Shown: one piece after another, positions 18,951 to 28,611 of the stretch
Numbering within the stretch: the first letter of the stretch is position 1
Layout: every line of letters begins with the position of its first letter
Source: Jaenimonas drosophilae
Lineage: Eukaryota > Euglenozoa > Kinetoplastea > Trypanosomatida > Trypanosomatidae
Length of the DNA: 47,862 nucleotides
Assembly (NCBI GenBank): GCA_030849065.1
Contig: JASAON010001530.1
Coordinates: forward strand, 1-47,862
Direction of reading: 5' to 3'
Position numbers and translations under genes: made by a program
The notes under the pieces: model-generated
Databases searched by the model: none
Seen by the model: only the letters and a program-made list of their open reading frames with translations
What the model was told of the DNA's origin: nothing

Positions 18951-20765
18951 CTACTTGTTCCTCTTGCCATCATCTGCGCCACGACCACCGCGCGATAGCT
19001 TCTTCGTCGTCTTCGTGGAGCTCGTCTTTGCTCCGCCCGCGGATGCATTGTCATTGCTACTATCCACGGTTGGCACGCTCATGGAGTGGGCGCCACCACC
19101 TGGCTGCTGCTGCTGCTGTTGTTGTTGTTGCTGCTGTTGTTGGGATGCATGGTTGCTGGGTACCGACACTGGCTGTTGGGGCTGAGAGGCACTACTCTTG
19201 TTTCCGCGTGAGCTCTGTTGTTGTTGCGGTTGTTGCTGAGGCGTGATCTGCATGCGCTGGCCACCACCGGAGCTTGGTCCTGCCATGCCACCACCTCCGT
19301 TGTTGTTGTTATATCCCTGCATTGGGCCAATGTTGTTGTTCTGCTCCATGTAGTGCTGATGATGATGTTGGTGTGGCATGCCACCACCACCCATGTTCTG
19401 CATCATGGATGGATTGTTATGCATCGGCATGCCCATCCCCATGTGGCCGCCGCCGCCGTTGTTCGGCGCATAACCACCGCCGTTGTTGTTTCCGCCACTC
19501 ATCATGTGGTGCTGATGATGCTGATGCGCGCCACCACCACCACCACCACCACCACCACCACGCCCACCGTACATGGCATGCGGAGGTTGTGGGCTCTGCT
19601 GCTGCTGCTGCTGCTGCTGCTGTTGTTGTGGTTGCTGGTGATGTGAGTACGTGGAATCATCGCGATCGTAGTGAGCCTCCTCACCTGGCCAATCCGGGCT
19701 GCTCTCGTAGCTCTTTTGGTTGGTGTAGATGGCGTCAGCGATGATTTGCAGATAGTTTTTGCTGTGCGAGCCCGGAACAAATGGGGCGGCGGCGGGATTG
19801 ATGCTAAAATCACCTCCGCTTCCTGACGCTGGCTTGGCTGCTCCTGCGGTGGCAGAGCTAGCAGAGTTGTGCTGAGAAGTGGCGGTGCTCAGATTCTCCT
19901 CCGCCGTTGATGCGTTGTTGCGCCCACGCTTCGAGGTTTCCGTGAGCGGGGAGCCCTTCGGCTCACCCTTGCCTCCACGCGTGTTGGTGCCCGCACCAGG
20001 TTGTTGCTGCTGTTGCTGCTGTTGTTGTTGTTGTTGTTGTGGCTTGCCACCACGACGGCCTGTGTCGCGAGCAACGTCTGAGTAGAGCTGCGCATCATCC
20101 ACGTCCTCGGCAACATCGACGCGATCAACGCGATGTGCCACACCACGCGTGGCGCTTCCCTCAATGTCCTTGGCGATCTCATCGGCATACTTCTGGAGCT
20201 CAGGCGTCACCTTGGTGCGATCAATCTTTGTGGTGTAAAAGTCCTCCACGTAGCTGCTCTCCACGCCGAGCTCAGCGTTGGCCTTGAACTGATCCCACGC
20301 ACCACCACGCTCATCCTCCAGACTCTCAAGCGCAACAGCTCCATTGTTGTTGTTGTTGGTGGCGTTGTTGTTGTTGTTGTTGTTGTTGCCGCCAAGATTG
20401 GCACCTTCTTCGGCCCAATCCAGTGCCTTGAGATCGTGCTCACCGCGATAGTTGTGGACCTGGCCAACACCGGGCGTGTCGGTGCGCAACTTCATCGCGA
20501 TGGCCTCCAGCATCATCAAGTCTGCGTACAAAATGAGGGTGCGTTTGGCGGAGTAGCGCGCCGCATCGAGTGGGCCGTGGAGAGCGCTGCTGATGAGGCG
20601 TGTTGAGCTCAGCATGATGCCGCGGCTCGACGAATCGCTGTCGGTGCGAGAGACGAAGATGCCCTCCATCACCGCTCCATCCGTGGTGTGTGCGCGTACA
20701 CGTTGGCCAACCATGTTCAGATACAGGTACTCCAGCCGATCATCGTTGGAGCTGAAGTTCTGCAT
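18951..20765 (-). CDS. PBP1 / ataxin-2 homologue
   Basis: A 604-residue protein with the ataxin-2 family plan. An LSm-type domain covers about 11-92 (LNMVGQRVRAHTTDGAVMEG, then LILYADLMMLEAI). A LsmAD segment follows at about 160-210 (FKANAELGVESSYVEDFYTT). A PAM2-like motif for poly(A)-binding protein, SINPAAAPFVPG, lies near the middle. The rest is low-complexity: Asn runs at about 127-145, several Gln runs, Gly and His runs and an RGG-like basic tail. In trypanosomes PBP1 forms a cytoplasmic complex with MKT1 that stabilises mRNAs. The CAG/CAA mixture encodes the Gln runs. The ATG at 20765 gives the short leader typical of the family; the upstream extension is Thr-rich spacer translation. 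Confidence 0.88.
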   Translation of the reverse strand: MQNFSSNDDRLEYLYLNMVGQRVRAHTTDGAVMEGIFVSRTDSDSSSRGIMLSSTRLISSALHGPLDAARYSAKRTLILYADLMMLEAIAMKLRTDTPGVGQVHNYRGEHDLKALDWAEEGANLGGNNNNNNNNATNNNNNGAVALESLEDERGGAWDQFKANAELGVESSYVEDFYTTKIDRTKVTPELQKYADEIAKDIEGSATRGVAHRVDRVDVAEDVDDAQLYSDVARDTGRRGGKPQQQQQQQQQQQQQPGAGTNTRGGKGEPKGSPLTETSKRGRNNASTAEENLSTATSQHNSASSATAGAAKPASGSGGDFSINPAAAPFVPGSHSKNYLQIIADAIYTNQKSYESSPDWPGEEAHYDRDDSTYSHHQQPQQQQQQQQQQQSPQPPHAMYGGRGGGGGGGGGGAHQHHQHHMMSGGNNNGGGYAPNNGGGGHMGMGMPMHNNPSMMQNMGGGGMPHQHHHQHYMEQNNNIGPMQGYNNNNGGGGMAGPSSGGGQRMQITPQQQPQQQQSSRGNKSSASQPQQPVSVPSNHASQQQQQQQQQQQQQPGGGAHSMSVPTVDSSNDNASAGGAKTSSTKTTKKLSRGGRGADDGKRNK

Positions 20766-21017
20766 TGTGCTCTTGATGTTAAGATGTGTGTTTGTGCGTG
20801 TGCGTGTTGTTGTTGCTGTTGATGTGGTTGTTTGGTTGCTACACACGAATCACTCCGACACAATAATCTGTGCAATGAGGATGATTTGGATCTCTATTGT
20901 GTGTGTTGCGACGTTGTTGTTGTTGTTTTGCTTTTCCTTCTTATAACACTTGTTAGCTGAGGAGGTGATGGATCTCTCTCAAGTCGTGACTCTAGCCAAA
21001 AAAAAACCTTCACAACA

Positions 21018-21074
21018 TGATAATGATGATGATGAAGATGATGATGAAGATGAAGATGAAGATGAAGATGATGA
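21018..21074. repeat. Interrupted GAT/GAA repeat
   Basis: Alternating GAT and GAA triplets, non-coding in this context. Confidence 0.75.
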
Positions 21075-21118
21075 GCAATGAGTATCTAGCATGGCCAACT
21101 CCCACACACATGCTTGGT

Positions 21119-21137
21119 GGTGTTGTTGTTGTTGTTG
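21119..21137. repeat. GTT tract below a stop codon
   Basis: A GTT run followed by GAT units; the GTT part ends about 26 nt from the stop codon at 21164. Confidence 0.7.
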
Positions 21138-21163
21138 ATGATGATGATTCTTGGTTCCCTCCA

Positions 21164-21715
21164 TCACAGGAACTTATCCAGAGTCATGGCAGATGCATTC
21201 ACACGTTGCAGCGGTGGGTAGGCCCCCTCTCGCCCGTACAACACCGGTTGGAGCTCCTCACGATCGTACACAACATTGCGAATGTTCTCGAAACGCCCGG
21301 CAGCCGCATCGCGCATTTGTGGTACGTCCGTGTAAATCTCGGGCAGCACACGCTGCAACTCACGAGGAGCGGCACTGAATGGCACCTCCATCACCTCCCA
21401 GTCCCGCGACTTCCAGCGTTTGCGCAATGTTTGTTGTGCGCACCACACATCAACATTGAATTGTTGCGTGCGTGCATCTCGCTTGAAGATACGGCCACGT
21501 TTCTTGTGATCGATGGGCCCAATCTCTCGCAGGTATGCGGTACGCCCACCAAAGCGGTTGGCATCATGTGCGGGAAGTGTGTTGTATGTGTGTTGTTGGC
21601 GGTAGTGGCAGGATGGATGATCAAAGGTGCCCGTAGAAACGGCACGACGTGCGAAGAGAAGTGCGGATGCCACACGTGTGATACAGCTGGAGGAGGTGGA
21701 GCCACGCTGGAACAT
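21164..21715 (-). CDS. Probable mitochondrial protein of unknown function, 183 aa
   Basis: The N-terminus MFQRGSTSSSCITRVASALL is basic, hydroxylated and free of acidic residues, a likely mitochondrial presequence. The mature part is very basic in the middle (DHKKRGRIFKRDARTQQFNV, then LRKRWKSRDWEV) and ends without a membrane anchor. Size, charge and import signal would suit a mitoribosomal or RNA-processing protein, but I recognise no named family. The ATG is at 21715; the codon at 21721 in the same frame is GTG and is not used here. Confidence 0.6.
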   Translation of the reverse strand: MFQRGSTSSSCITRVASALLFARRAVSTGTFDHPSCHYRQQHTYNTLPAHDANRFGGRTAYLREIGPIDHKKRGRIFKRDARTQQFNVDVWCAQQTLRKRWKSRDWEVMEVPFSAAPRELQRVLPEIYTDVPQMRDAAAGRFENIRNVVYDREELQPVLYGREGAYPPLQRVNASAMTLDKFL

Positions 21716-22080
21716 CTTCACGGCCGCAACAACAACAACAACAACAACAACAGCTACTACTACTACCTCAATCTAACAAGAAAGATGTGAAGATAAATGA
21801 AGGAGCAGATGATGATGATGATGAGAATGATGCCCACAACGTTCATGTGTGTTGGGGGATGATAGCGTAGCAGCAATGGTGCCAGTGAAGCTGAACGAAA
21901 TGAAGTTGAAGCAGAAAACTTAATCAAAGAGCAATCACGAAGCACAAAAAAAGATAGCAACGTCAGCCACACTTCATCACACACACACACACATGCCTGT
22001 GTTGTACTTCCAATCAAGACCTTCCTCGTTGTGCTACACAACAACAACAACAACAACACACGCACACATGTGTGCCACTT
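21716..22080. other. Spacer with two AAC tracts
   Basis: No gene is seen. An AAC run at 21727-21753 lies in the 5' leader of the mitochondrial protein gene, and another at 22038-22058 lies below the stop of the large TPR-like gene. Confidence 0.5.
22038..22058. repeat. AAC tract (GTT on the sense strand) below a stop codon
   Basis: Ends about 22 nt from the stop codon at 22081. It has the opposite orientation to most stop-proximal tracts. Confidence 0.75.
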
Positions 22081-22572
22081 TCAATGTGTTGGCACCACCA
22101 ATCGTGGTGGTCCTTCGTTGTGCGCTACAGACGCCAACGTCCAGAGCACGTTTGGTGCAACAATCTTGTGTTCCTCCATCACACGTGGATGTGCATCGTC
22201 CCACTCCGACAACACATCATGAAGACGAGCACGTACTTCATCCTGCAGGTTTATCATCATGCTATCCTGTGCCATCACACACCGCAACAGACGTAGTGAG
22301 ATGTGTTGCACCCATGCATTGATGAGCTGGAATCCACGACGATAACCACACGCGCGAGCCATGGCATCTAGCCGACGCTGATGGATCATCAACCATCGCT
22401 CATCATCTTCATCAACATCAGCACCAACAACATCCGCACCATGTACGTGTGGCGTACTGGGTGGCAAGATGCACTCCAACAGGTGCCGCATGCACATCTG
22501 CCAGCACTCTTCTGGTGTAGTGAGAGAAACACTTGTTGCTTTACAATGGTGATCATGATGATCATCTTGTTC

Positions 22573-22604
<32 letters not shown>

Positions 22605-25600
22605 CCATCCACTGAATGAAGATGAAGGCGAGCTGCACGCACACCTCAACGGGGGAGAGGTCCAGCAACTTGGCCGACATGATCATCGTACGTGCATCCA
22701 TGGCGATGGCCAACACCTCTCGTTGCAAGGTTGTGTTGCGCGAAAGATGATGCGTGTGTGCTGCGATGCTGAAGAGCCGTAGAAGCTCCCACTTGCGTAG
22801 TGCCACCTCCTCTGGTACGGCGTCGTGGTCCTCCCGGCGAATCAGCTCCCACACGCGTTGGATCTCAGACGCCGTGATGATGTTGTTGTTGCTGAACGAT
22901 GATGGTGATGATCGTGCCGCAACACACAAGCGATGCAGCATGTTGTTTATGTGTGCGTGGGCCAGACGAAGGTGGGCCATCATCACATCACGCGCACAGC
23001 GACCCAACTTGAAGGCGTGGACGGCACCACGAAAGGCGGCGAGGACATCATCGTGTGCTGCACGAGGCCAACCAACTGCAACAGGTGGCACACCATATTC
23101 ACGCCATGATGATGAAGATGAGCGTTGCCGTTGTTGTTGTTGTTGTTGTTGTTGCTCACGATATTGGTGTTTCCCATCGAGGTGCATCGCTTCCTCCATG
23201 TGAATGGATGCGATGGTGGCGTACAACACACCTTCATCCACGATGATGCGTGAAGCGCTCAGTACATAATCCGTCTCATCCTTCTTCTTGGAAGAGGTGT
23301 GTTGCGAAGAGGCAGCGCGCATCATATCCATGGCACGACGCAAGAGCTCCACGGCGCGCTGATGTTGGCCCATGCGGGCGTAGTAGTGGCCGACCTGACG
23401 AAGCACATCGGCACGCTTCATCATCACACGTTGTGTGGATGGCGCACAAACCTGAGCTTGGGCGAACAAACGTTGAGCGGTCGTGGCGAGTGCATCTACA
23501 CGAGGTCGCAGCTGCAACAACCACGTCAACGTCGTGAGAGCTCCAACACCTCCAGATGCGTATTTCCGTGTTGTTGTTGTTGTGCGATGAATCTTGTTGC
23601 GAATCTCCTCCGCCGCAGTGGCGAGTGCCGCAACAGATGATTGCGGATCCATGAGGGCCACATGCACAACATCCCCGAAGAGCTCATTCACAACACCGCG
23701 AAGAAACACCATGGATAGCTGGCTTGGTGTGAGCTCCACCATAGCACACGACGTGGCAGGGTTGCAGGATGAGCGTGTGTTGGTTGGTGTTGTTGGTGTT
23801 GGGGTTGTTGTTGTTGTTGTTGCTTCATCACATGTTGCGGCTGTTGCGTCTGGTGTTGGAAATGATGATGTAGTGGGAGGTGTGCAGGGGCACCCCATCA
23901 TCACGACGGCGGTGAAGAGCTGCTCCAGCGCCACGAGGCCATGCACCACGCGGAACCACAAGATGTGGAGGGATGTGTGCATCTCTGCCACCACACCAAC
24001 ACCAACTTCATCCTCTTGTTGGTGTTGTTGGTGTTGGTAGCAACGGTGAATGGCGCCAAGTGCCCGTGTTAAGACGCGGCACATCTCCACACCACATTCA
24101 AGCCAATCGCGCGATGGAGGCCGGTACGACGTCGTGGCCGAAGAGAAGCTCATGCACGAGTTGTTGTTGTTGCTGGTGCTGTTGTTGTTGTTGTTGTTTT
24201 GGTGTTTATCGGGGAAGCTCCGTGTGCAAGTGTGGCTCAGCTCCACAATAGCGCGATGCACGTCTTCTTCGGCATGGCGATATCCCTTCCTCCATCTCTG
24301 CTCAAAGCCCGCCACCGCGGCAGGAGATGGATGTAAATGATGTTGATGATGATGAAGTGGTTGTGCCTCACACGTTGCGCCAATATCCACGACAGAAGAA
24401 GATGTGGCCGCGGTCGCAGAAACTGAAGTGGTGTTGGTGATGAGCCGACGTTGGGTGTGCAGTGACGATGGCATCGCCAACACCGCCGTCGTGGTGGCCG
24501 CCGGAGTTGAGCTCGTAGATGATGTTCCTGGCGGAGACGTGTTGTTGGCCGCGCTCTGCCACGTCGTTGGATGCACCATCAGCTCCCCCTCCGGCTCCAC
24601 ACGGAAGCGCATCTGCGTGCCATCATCTCCGCCATCGCGCATCAACGCATAAGTCTTTCCCTCCACCAAGGGTGCGTCGGCCAGCCACTGCAACAAACAG
24701 TGCGTGCCACGCAACGCATTGGCCACCACCACACGTTCGTGCGGTGCCAACAAGTCTGGGCTCTGCGAGATGCGTTGGACCCCACTCACTCGCCCATCCT
24801 TGTGGCGGTACTGCACCACCTCTTGCACGTTGGCAATCATGGATCGCATCCACTGCTGCACACGCCGCACACTCCGCTCAGATGGGCTGAGCTGCGCCTC
24901 CTCCTCCTCATCGCAAATCTGCATCATGTGCTGGGTGTTGGTGTGTAAATCGTGCAACACCGCGGCATCTACACCCACCAACACCTGCAAACGGCCGAAA
25001 TTAAGAAGTTGGATGCGGCTGAATCGATGCAGCGCCTCGCGTGCATCACGGCTACTTTCTGCCAGCTCCATCACATGTTGGGAGAGGCGCGTGGTGGGCA
25101 GTGCCACCACTCCAGCCTCCTTCACGCGTGCAACAGTGTGTGTAGTTGTTGTTGTTGTTGTTGTCGTTGTTGTTGTTGCTGATGCGGGCAAGTGAATACT
25201 CTTGTTGTTCGTGTTGATGCTGGTCATGGAATCCAGCACCTGCTCCTCCTGCTCCAACAAGTGATACAACGTGCGGCTCAGCAACGCACGCTGCCGTCCT
25301 TCGTGTGCCGTGCGAAGAAGATGATGTGCTTGATCATATACAATGAGCGCATCACCCTTCACGTGCACGCGCAACATGAAGGGGAAGGTGGTGTGTGTGT
25401 GATTGAGAATCATGGCGAGTGTGTCTGCGCTGCACTCCACGACCTTCTTCTTCGTCCATGGTGCCGGAGTAGTAGTAGTTGCGGCTGTTGTTGTTGTGTT
25501 GTTGGCGTCATTTGCAACACCAGCAGCGGCTTCTGCTGCCGTACGGTACATGTGTTCCATCGCAGCGGCCTCATTGCGCATGAATCCTGGCGCGTATTGA

Positions 25601-26205
25601 TGAATGTTGTGTGCTGTATCAACGGTGAGGAAGTTGGCCGGTGTGTGATTTAAGTCCGTGTTGATGGGCAACGTACCACTCACGAGAATGGGCGCGAGGC
25701 TCTGCAACATGCGTTGCCGGAATGTGGTGGATGAAGAAGATGATGTTGTTGTTGTTGATGGTATGCCATTGTTGTCTGCAAAGATGCGCTTGAGTGAGGT
25801 GGATGCGTTTTCTTCTTCATCTTCTTCTTCTTCGTTTGGCAACAAGCCGTTGAAGAAGTCGTGGCTCACCACCGCCACATCCTCCATGCGGCGTGGCTCT
25901 AACCGATCACACCAACTATGCTTGGGCAACACAAACTCAACGACGCCTTCATCATCCTCCATTATCTTCACATCATCATCGTCCTCCTCCTCCATGAGAT
26001 CATGATCATCATGATCCATCTCACGCACATCACCACCCGCGGATAGTGGCCACCCATCTCGCGCATGGTGTGGTGCCAACAGAAACAACAGTGCATCGCC
26101 AACGTTGGCGCTCGCGCGTTCGTCCCGACGTTGTTGGCGGCGCTGACGTTGACGAATGGCCTGCCGATGACGTGAGCGATGTGAGTGTAGAGCTTCAGTG
26201 CTCAT
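22081..26205 (-). CDS. Large TPR-like protein, possibly EDRF1-like
   Basis: A 1374-residue protein. The N-terminal third has a conserved-looking segment: LAPILVSGTLPINTDL, a NHTPANFLTV stretch, then VVECSADTLAMILNHTHTTF and LRVHVKGDALIVYDQA. That succession recalls the N-terminal domain of EDRF1, where a similar SAD/VHR..LL pattern precedes TPRs, but I rate the match as tentative. From about residue 930 there are helix pairs like TPRs (DVLRQVGHYYARMGQHQRAV is the clearest). Long Thr, Asn, His and Gln tracts interrupt the sequence, and acidic runs occur near 60-90 and 130-140. The in-frame codon at 26220 is GTG, so the ATG at 26205 is the start. It could equally be a lineage-specific TPR scaffold. 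Confidence 0.65.
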
Positions 26206-26717
26206 CACCACTACCAACACTGTTATTATTGTTGGATGCTGATGTTGTTGTTGTTGTACGTCGTCACGGGTTTCAACGTGAGCTACAGTTGTGTATGCTA
26301 TATAGCCCTCTTGTTGTGGGGGGCTGAAGGTGAATCAGTTGAAGATGAAGAGTAGCACAGGTGTACGTCATTCTGCAAATGATGTTGCTCATCATGATCA
26401 TGATGATGATGTTTTCTGCATCGTTCCTTCGAGGGGGGTGGGGTGATCCAAAAACAACATGGGGCAGTAGAAGTAGAGGCGGCGTGGCAATCTCCACCAC
26501 CTCCGCCAACAACACAGCACAACACAACACGCCAACATCAACAACGTGGGTCATAATCATCATCCACAACAAGTAAGAAAACAAAGAAGAATCCTCGTGC
26601 GTATTGCCTCAACACTAATGAAAGATACATGCCAATCCAGCATAGAAACACACAAAAATGGGTGCAGCGGCACATATGATGATGACGATGATGATGATGA
26701 TGATATGGTACACATCA
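26206..26717. other. Spacer between the TPR-like and RING genes
   Basis: No gene is seen. It contains a GTT run near 26242-26256, an ATCATG-rich patch near 26384-26412 and a GAT tract at 26677-26706. Confidence 0.5.
26677..26706. repeat. GAT tract below a stop codon
   Basis: A 30-bp GAT run, with one GAC, ending about 11 nt from the stop codon at 26718. Confidence 0.8.
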
Positions 26718-27788
26718 TCACTTCTGCGTCAGGGTTTGCTCAATCTTCTCTCGGCAGATGGGGCACTTGTTGCCGCCCATCTTCAGATGGACGCAACACT
26801 CATGACACAGACAACGATGGCGGCATGGCAGCAATGTTGTATCTACAGCCTCCGTGAGACAAATCACGCAGAGATCATCCTCTCCATCCTCGGAACCTTC
26901 AGCCTCCGCACCGGTATCGAAGACATTATCGAGCTCATACACCTCCGCATCCAACTGAAGCAGCTGCTTGGCCACCGTACACAAGCCAACTTCATTGTTG
27001 TTGTTGTTGTTGTTGGTGGTGGTGGCGTTGTTGTGTGCGCCCTCACCGTTCCCATCATGGCGTGGCAGATCCAAAAAGGTGTAGAGCACCACCTGACGAC
27101 GAATCTCCGGCGCCACCACCGATGGCAGCGTGAGCGCAATCACCAACGGTGCACGCACTAGACGTTGCGCATGTGGAGGTGGCCGCTTCTTCTCTCCTGC
27201 ACTCCGAGGGCGTGGTGGTGATGATGATGGGCCGCCACCATCCTCAGAGCTCATCTCTGTTGGCTTAAGCTCATCGAGACGAAATGGCACCGTGGTGGTG
27301 TAGGATTGGCCGAGTACAACCCCATCTTCACCGGTATCGAGCACACAATCTGGTGCGGAGTGATCAGCCGTCAACGCATCGCCTCCACCTGCACGGGTAC
27401 GTGGATGCTTGAAGAGCTGCACACCAAGACCCTCAACGTAGTGAATGTGTGCATTCCGGAAGACACGCAAACGTAGGCCAGGATCACTAAAGCTCACACG
27501 GAAGGTCAGACGTACATCTTGTGAAGATGGTTTGCCACCATGTATGTTGTTGTTGTTGTGGGGGCATCGTTGAAGGATGAAGCGCTGCGTGGCTGGTACG
27601 CCACAGGCAAGCTCTACGGGTGCGATGCGATCGCGCTCATCTTGCTCATCCTCATCGTACTCCACGTTGAAGATAAGCGGTCCGGCACCATCATCACGTG
27701 CGTAGCGTATAGTTGGTTTGCCAAACTGAAGATAAAAGTACTTTCGTGAGCGTTGTGGTGGTGGTACTCGGGACTGATTGCCACCCAT
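26718..27788 (-). CDS. MGRN1-like RING E3 ubiquitin ligase
   Basis: A 356-residue protein. The N-terminus MGGNQSR is a good N-myristoylation signal, so membrane association is likely. The central region (about 15-180) has the pattern of the mahogunin/LOG2 family, with YFYLQFGKPTIRY and later VRLTFRVSFSDPGL. A C3HC4 RING closes the protein at about 305-346: CVIC, CRHRCLCHEC and CPIC supply the zinc ligands. The family attaches ubiquitin to membrane or endosomal targets. An Asn run (about 250-258) lies between the substrate-binding part and the RING. The ATG at 27788 is chosen because it produces the myristoylation site; a start 4 residues earlier would destroy it. Confidence 0.82.
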   Translation of the reverse strand: MGGNQSRVPPPQRSRKYFYLQFGKPTIRYARDDGAGPLIFNVEYDEDEQDERDRIAPVELACGVPATQRFILQRCPHNNNNIHGGKPSSQDVRLTFRVSFSDPGLRLRVFRNAHIHYVEGLGVQLFKHPRTRAGGGDALTADHSAPDCVLDTGEDGVVLGQSYTTTVPFRLDELKPTEMSSEDGGGPSSSPPRPRSAGEKKRPPPHAQRLVRAPLVIALTLPSVVAPEIRRQVVLYTFLDLPRHDGNGEGAHNNATTTNNNNNNNEVGLCTVAKQLLQLDAEVYELDNVFDTGAEAEGSEDGEDDLCVICLTEAVDTTLLPCRHRCLCHECCVHLKMGGNKCPICREKIEQTLTQK

Positions 27789-28611
27789 TGTTGCGCACAC
27801 CTACACTCCAACTCCAAACACTTTACGTGTGCGGGCCCAACCAGCAACACCCTTGACGTGGATATGATGTGTGGTGCTTCACCTCCCTTGTTCTCCGCGT
27901 GGAGGAGGAGAGATGAATGATGGTGCTGCGACAACACACCAACCTGAAAAGAAAAAAAGGCTGAACGCACGCACGACCTTACTCTTGTTGTATGAAGTAG
28001 CTAGATATATGCTTTGGCGGTTGTGTATGTCAGCCGCTACAAAAATTCCGTAGCTGCCAAATATCAAACGGAGAAAAAGAAGAAGATTGGTCGTACATCA
28101 TCACTCCGTCACATACCTCAGAAAAAAACATCCACCCTACGTGAGTGAATGCATCATCATGTACGTGCAGCCGAAAAGGATGCACATTTGTGTGTGTGGT
28201 GTGTGGTTGTCTTGTCTGTTGTCTGCCGATGCTCACCGAAAACGGATCATCGAAAAACATCTAATTGATCCTTAGACAGGAGAAGAAGCTCCGCCTCCAT
28301 CATCATCACATCGCGAGGAGCAACATGATGACGATGGAAGACGGCAGCTCGTGTATGTACATGTGTGTGCCTCGCAACCTTGCGGCACACACGCACTTCT
28401 TGATTCGGGCTTCTTGTTGCTCAGCAATCATGAAGAAGCCGAAGCGGCTAACAACAACATCATCATCGCGCATGGGGAGAGATGCAGCAGACGCAGCATG
28501 CGCAGGCACGCATTTTGTGGCGTTGCCACAAAACACAGCCAAGCAGAGGTACGGCAGGATGTGTTGTCGGGGTCCCGGTGCGGGAGGGTGGATATGCGCG
28601 CTCACGCATGA
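27789..28611. other. 823-bp spacer
   Basis: No convincing gene is seen. A 99-residue minus-strand frame at 28306-28605 ends in hydrophobic and Met-rich residues and has no recognisable feature. Short A-rich runs occur near 27948-27958 and 28115-28125. Confidence 0.45.

Larger units (their letters stand above)
20766..21163. other. Spacer with GAT/GAA repeats
   Basis: No gene is seen. It contains an interrupted GAT/GAA repeat at 21018-21074 and a GTT/GAT tract at 21119-21147 near the next stop codon. Confidence 0.5.

Noticed and set aside
21716..21721. Start two codons upstream for the mitochondrial protein
   Set aside because: The codon at 21719-21721 is GTG on the sense strand; the first ATG is at 21715.
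22754..25653. Several plus-strand frames with Cys/Val runs
   Set aside because: They are translations of GTT microsatellites opposite Asn/Gln/Thr runs of the large minus-strand gene.
28306..28605. 99-residue minus-strand frame
   Set aside because: No domain and no clear acceptor site; composition looks like spacer.
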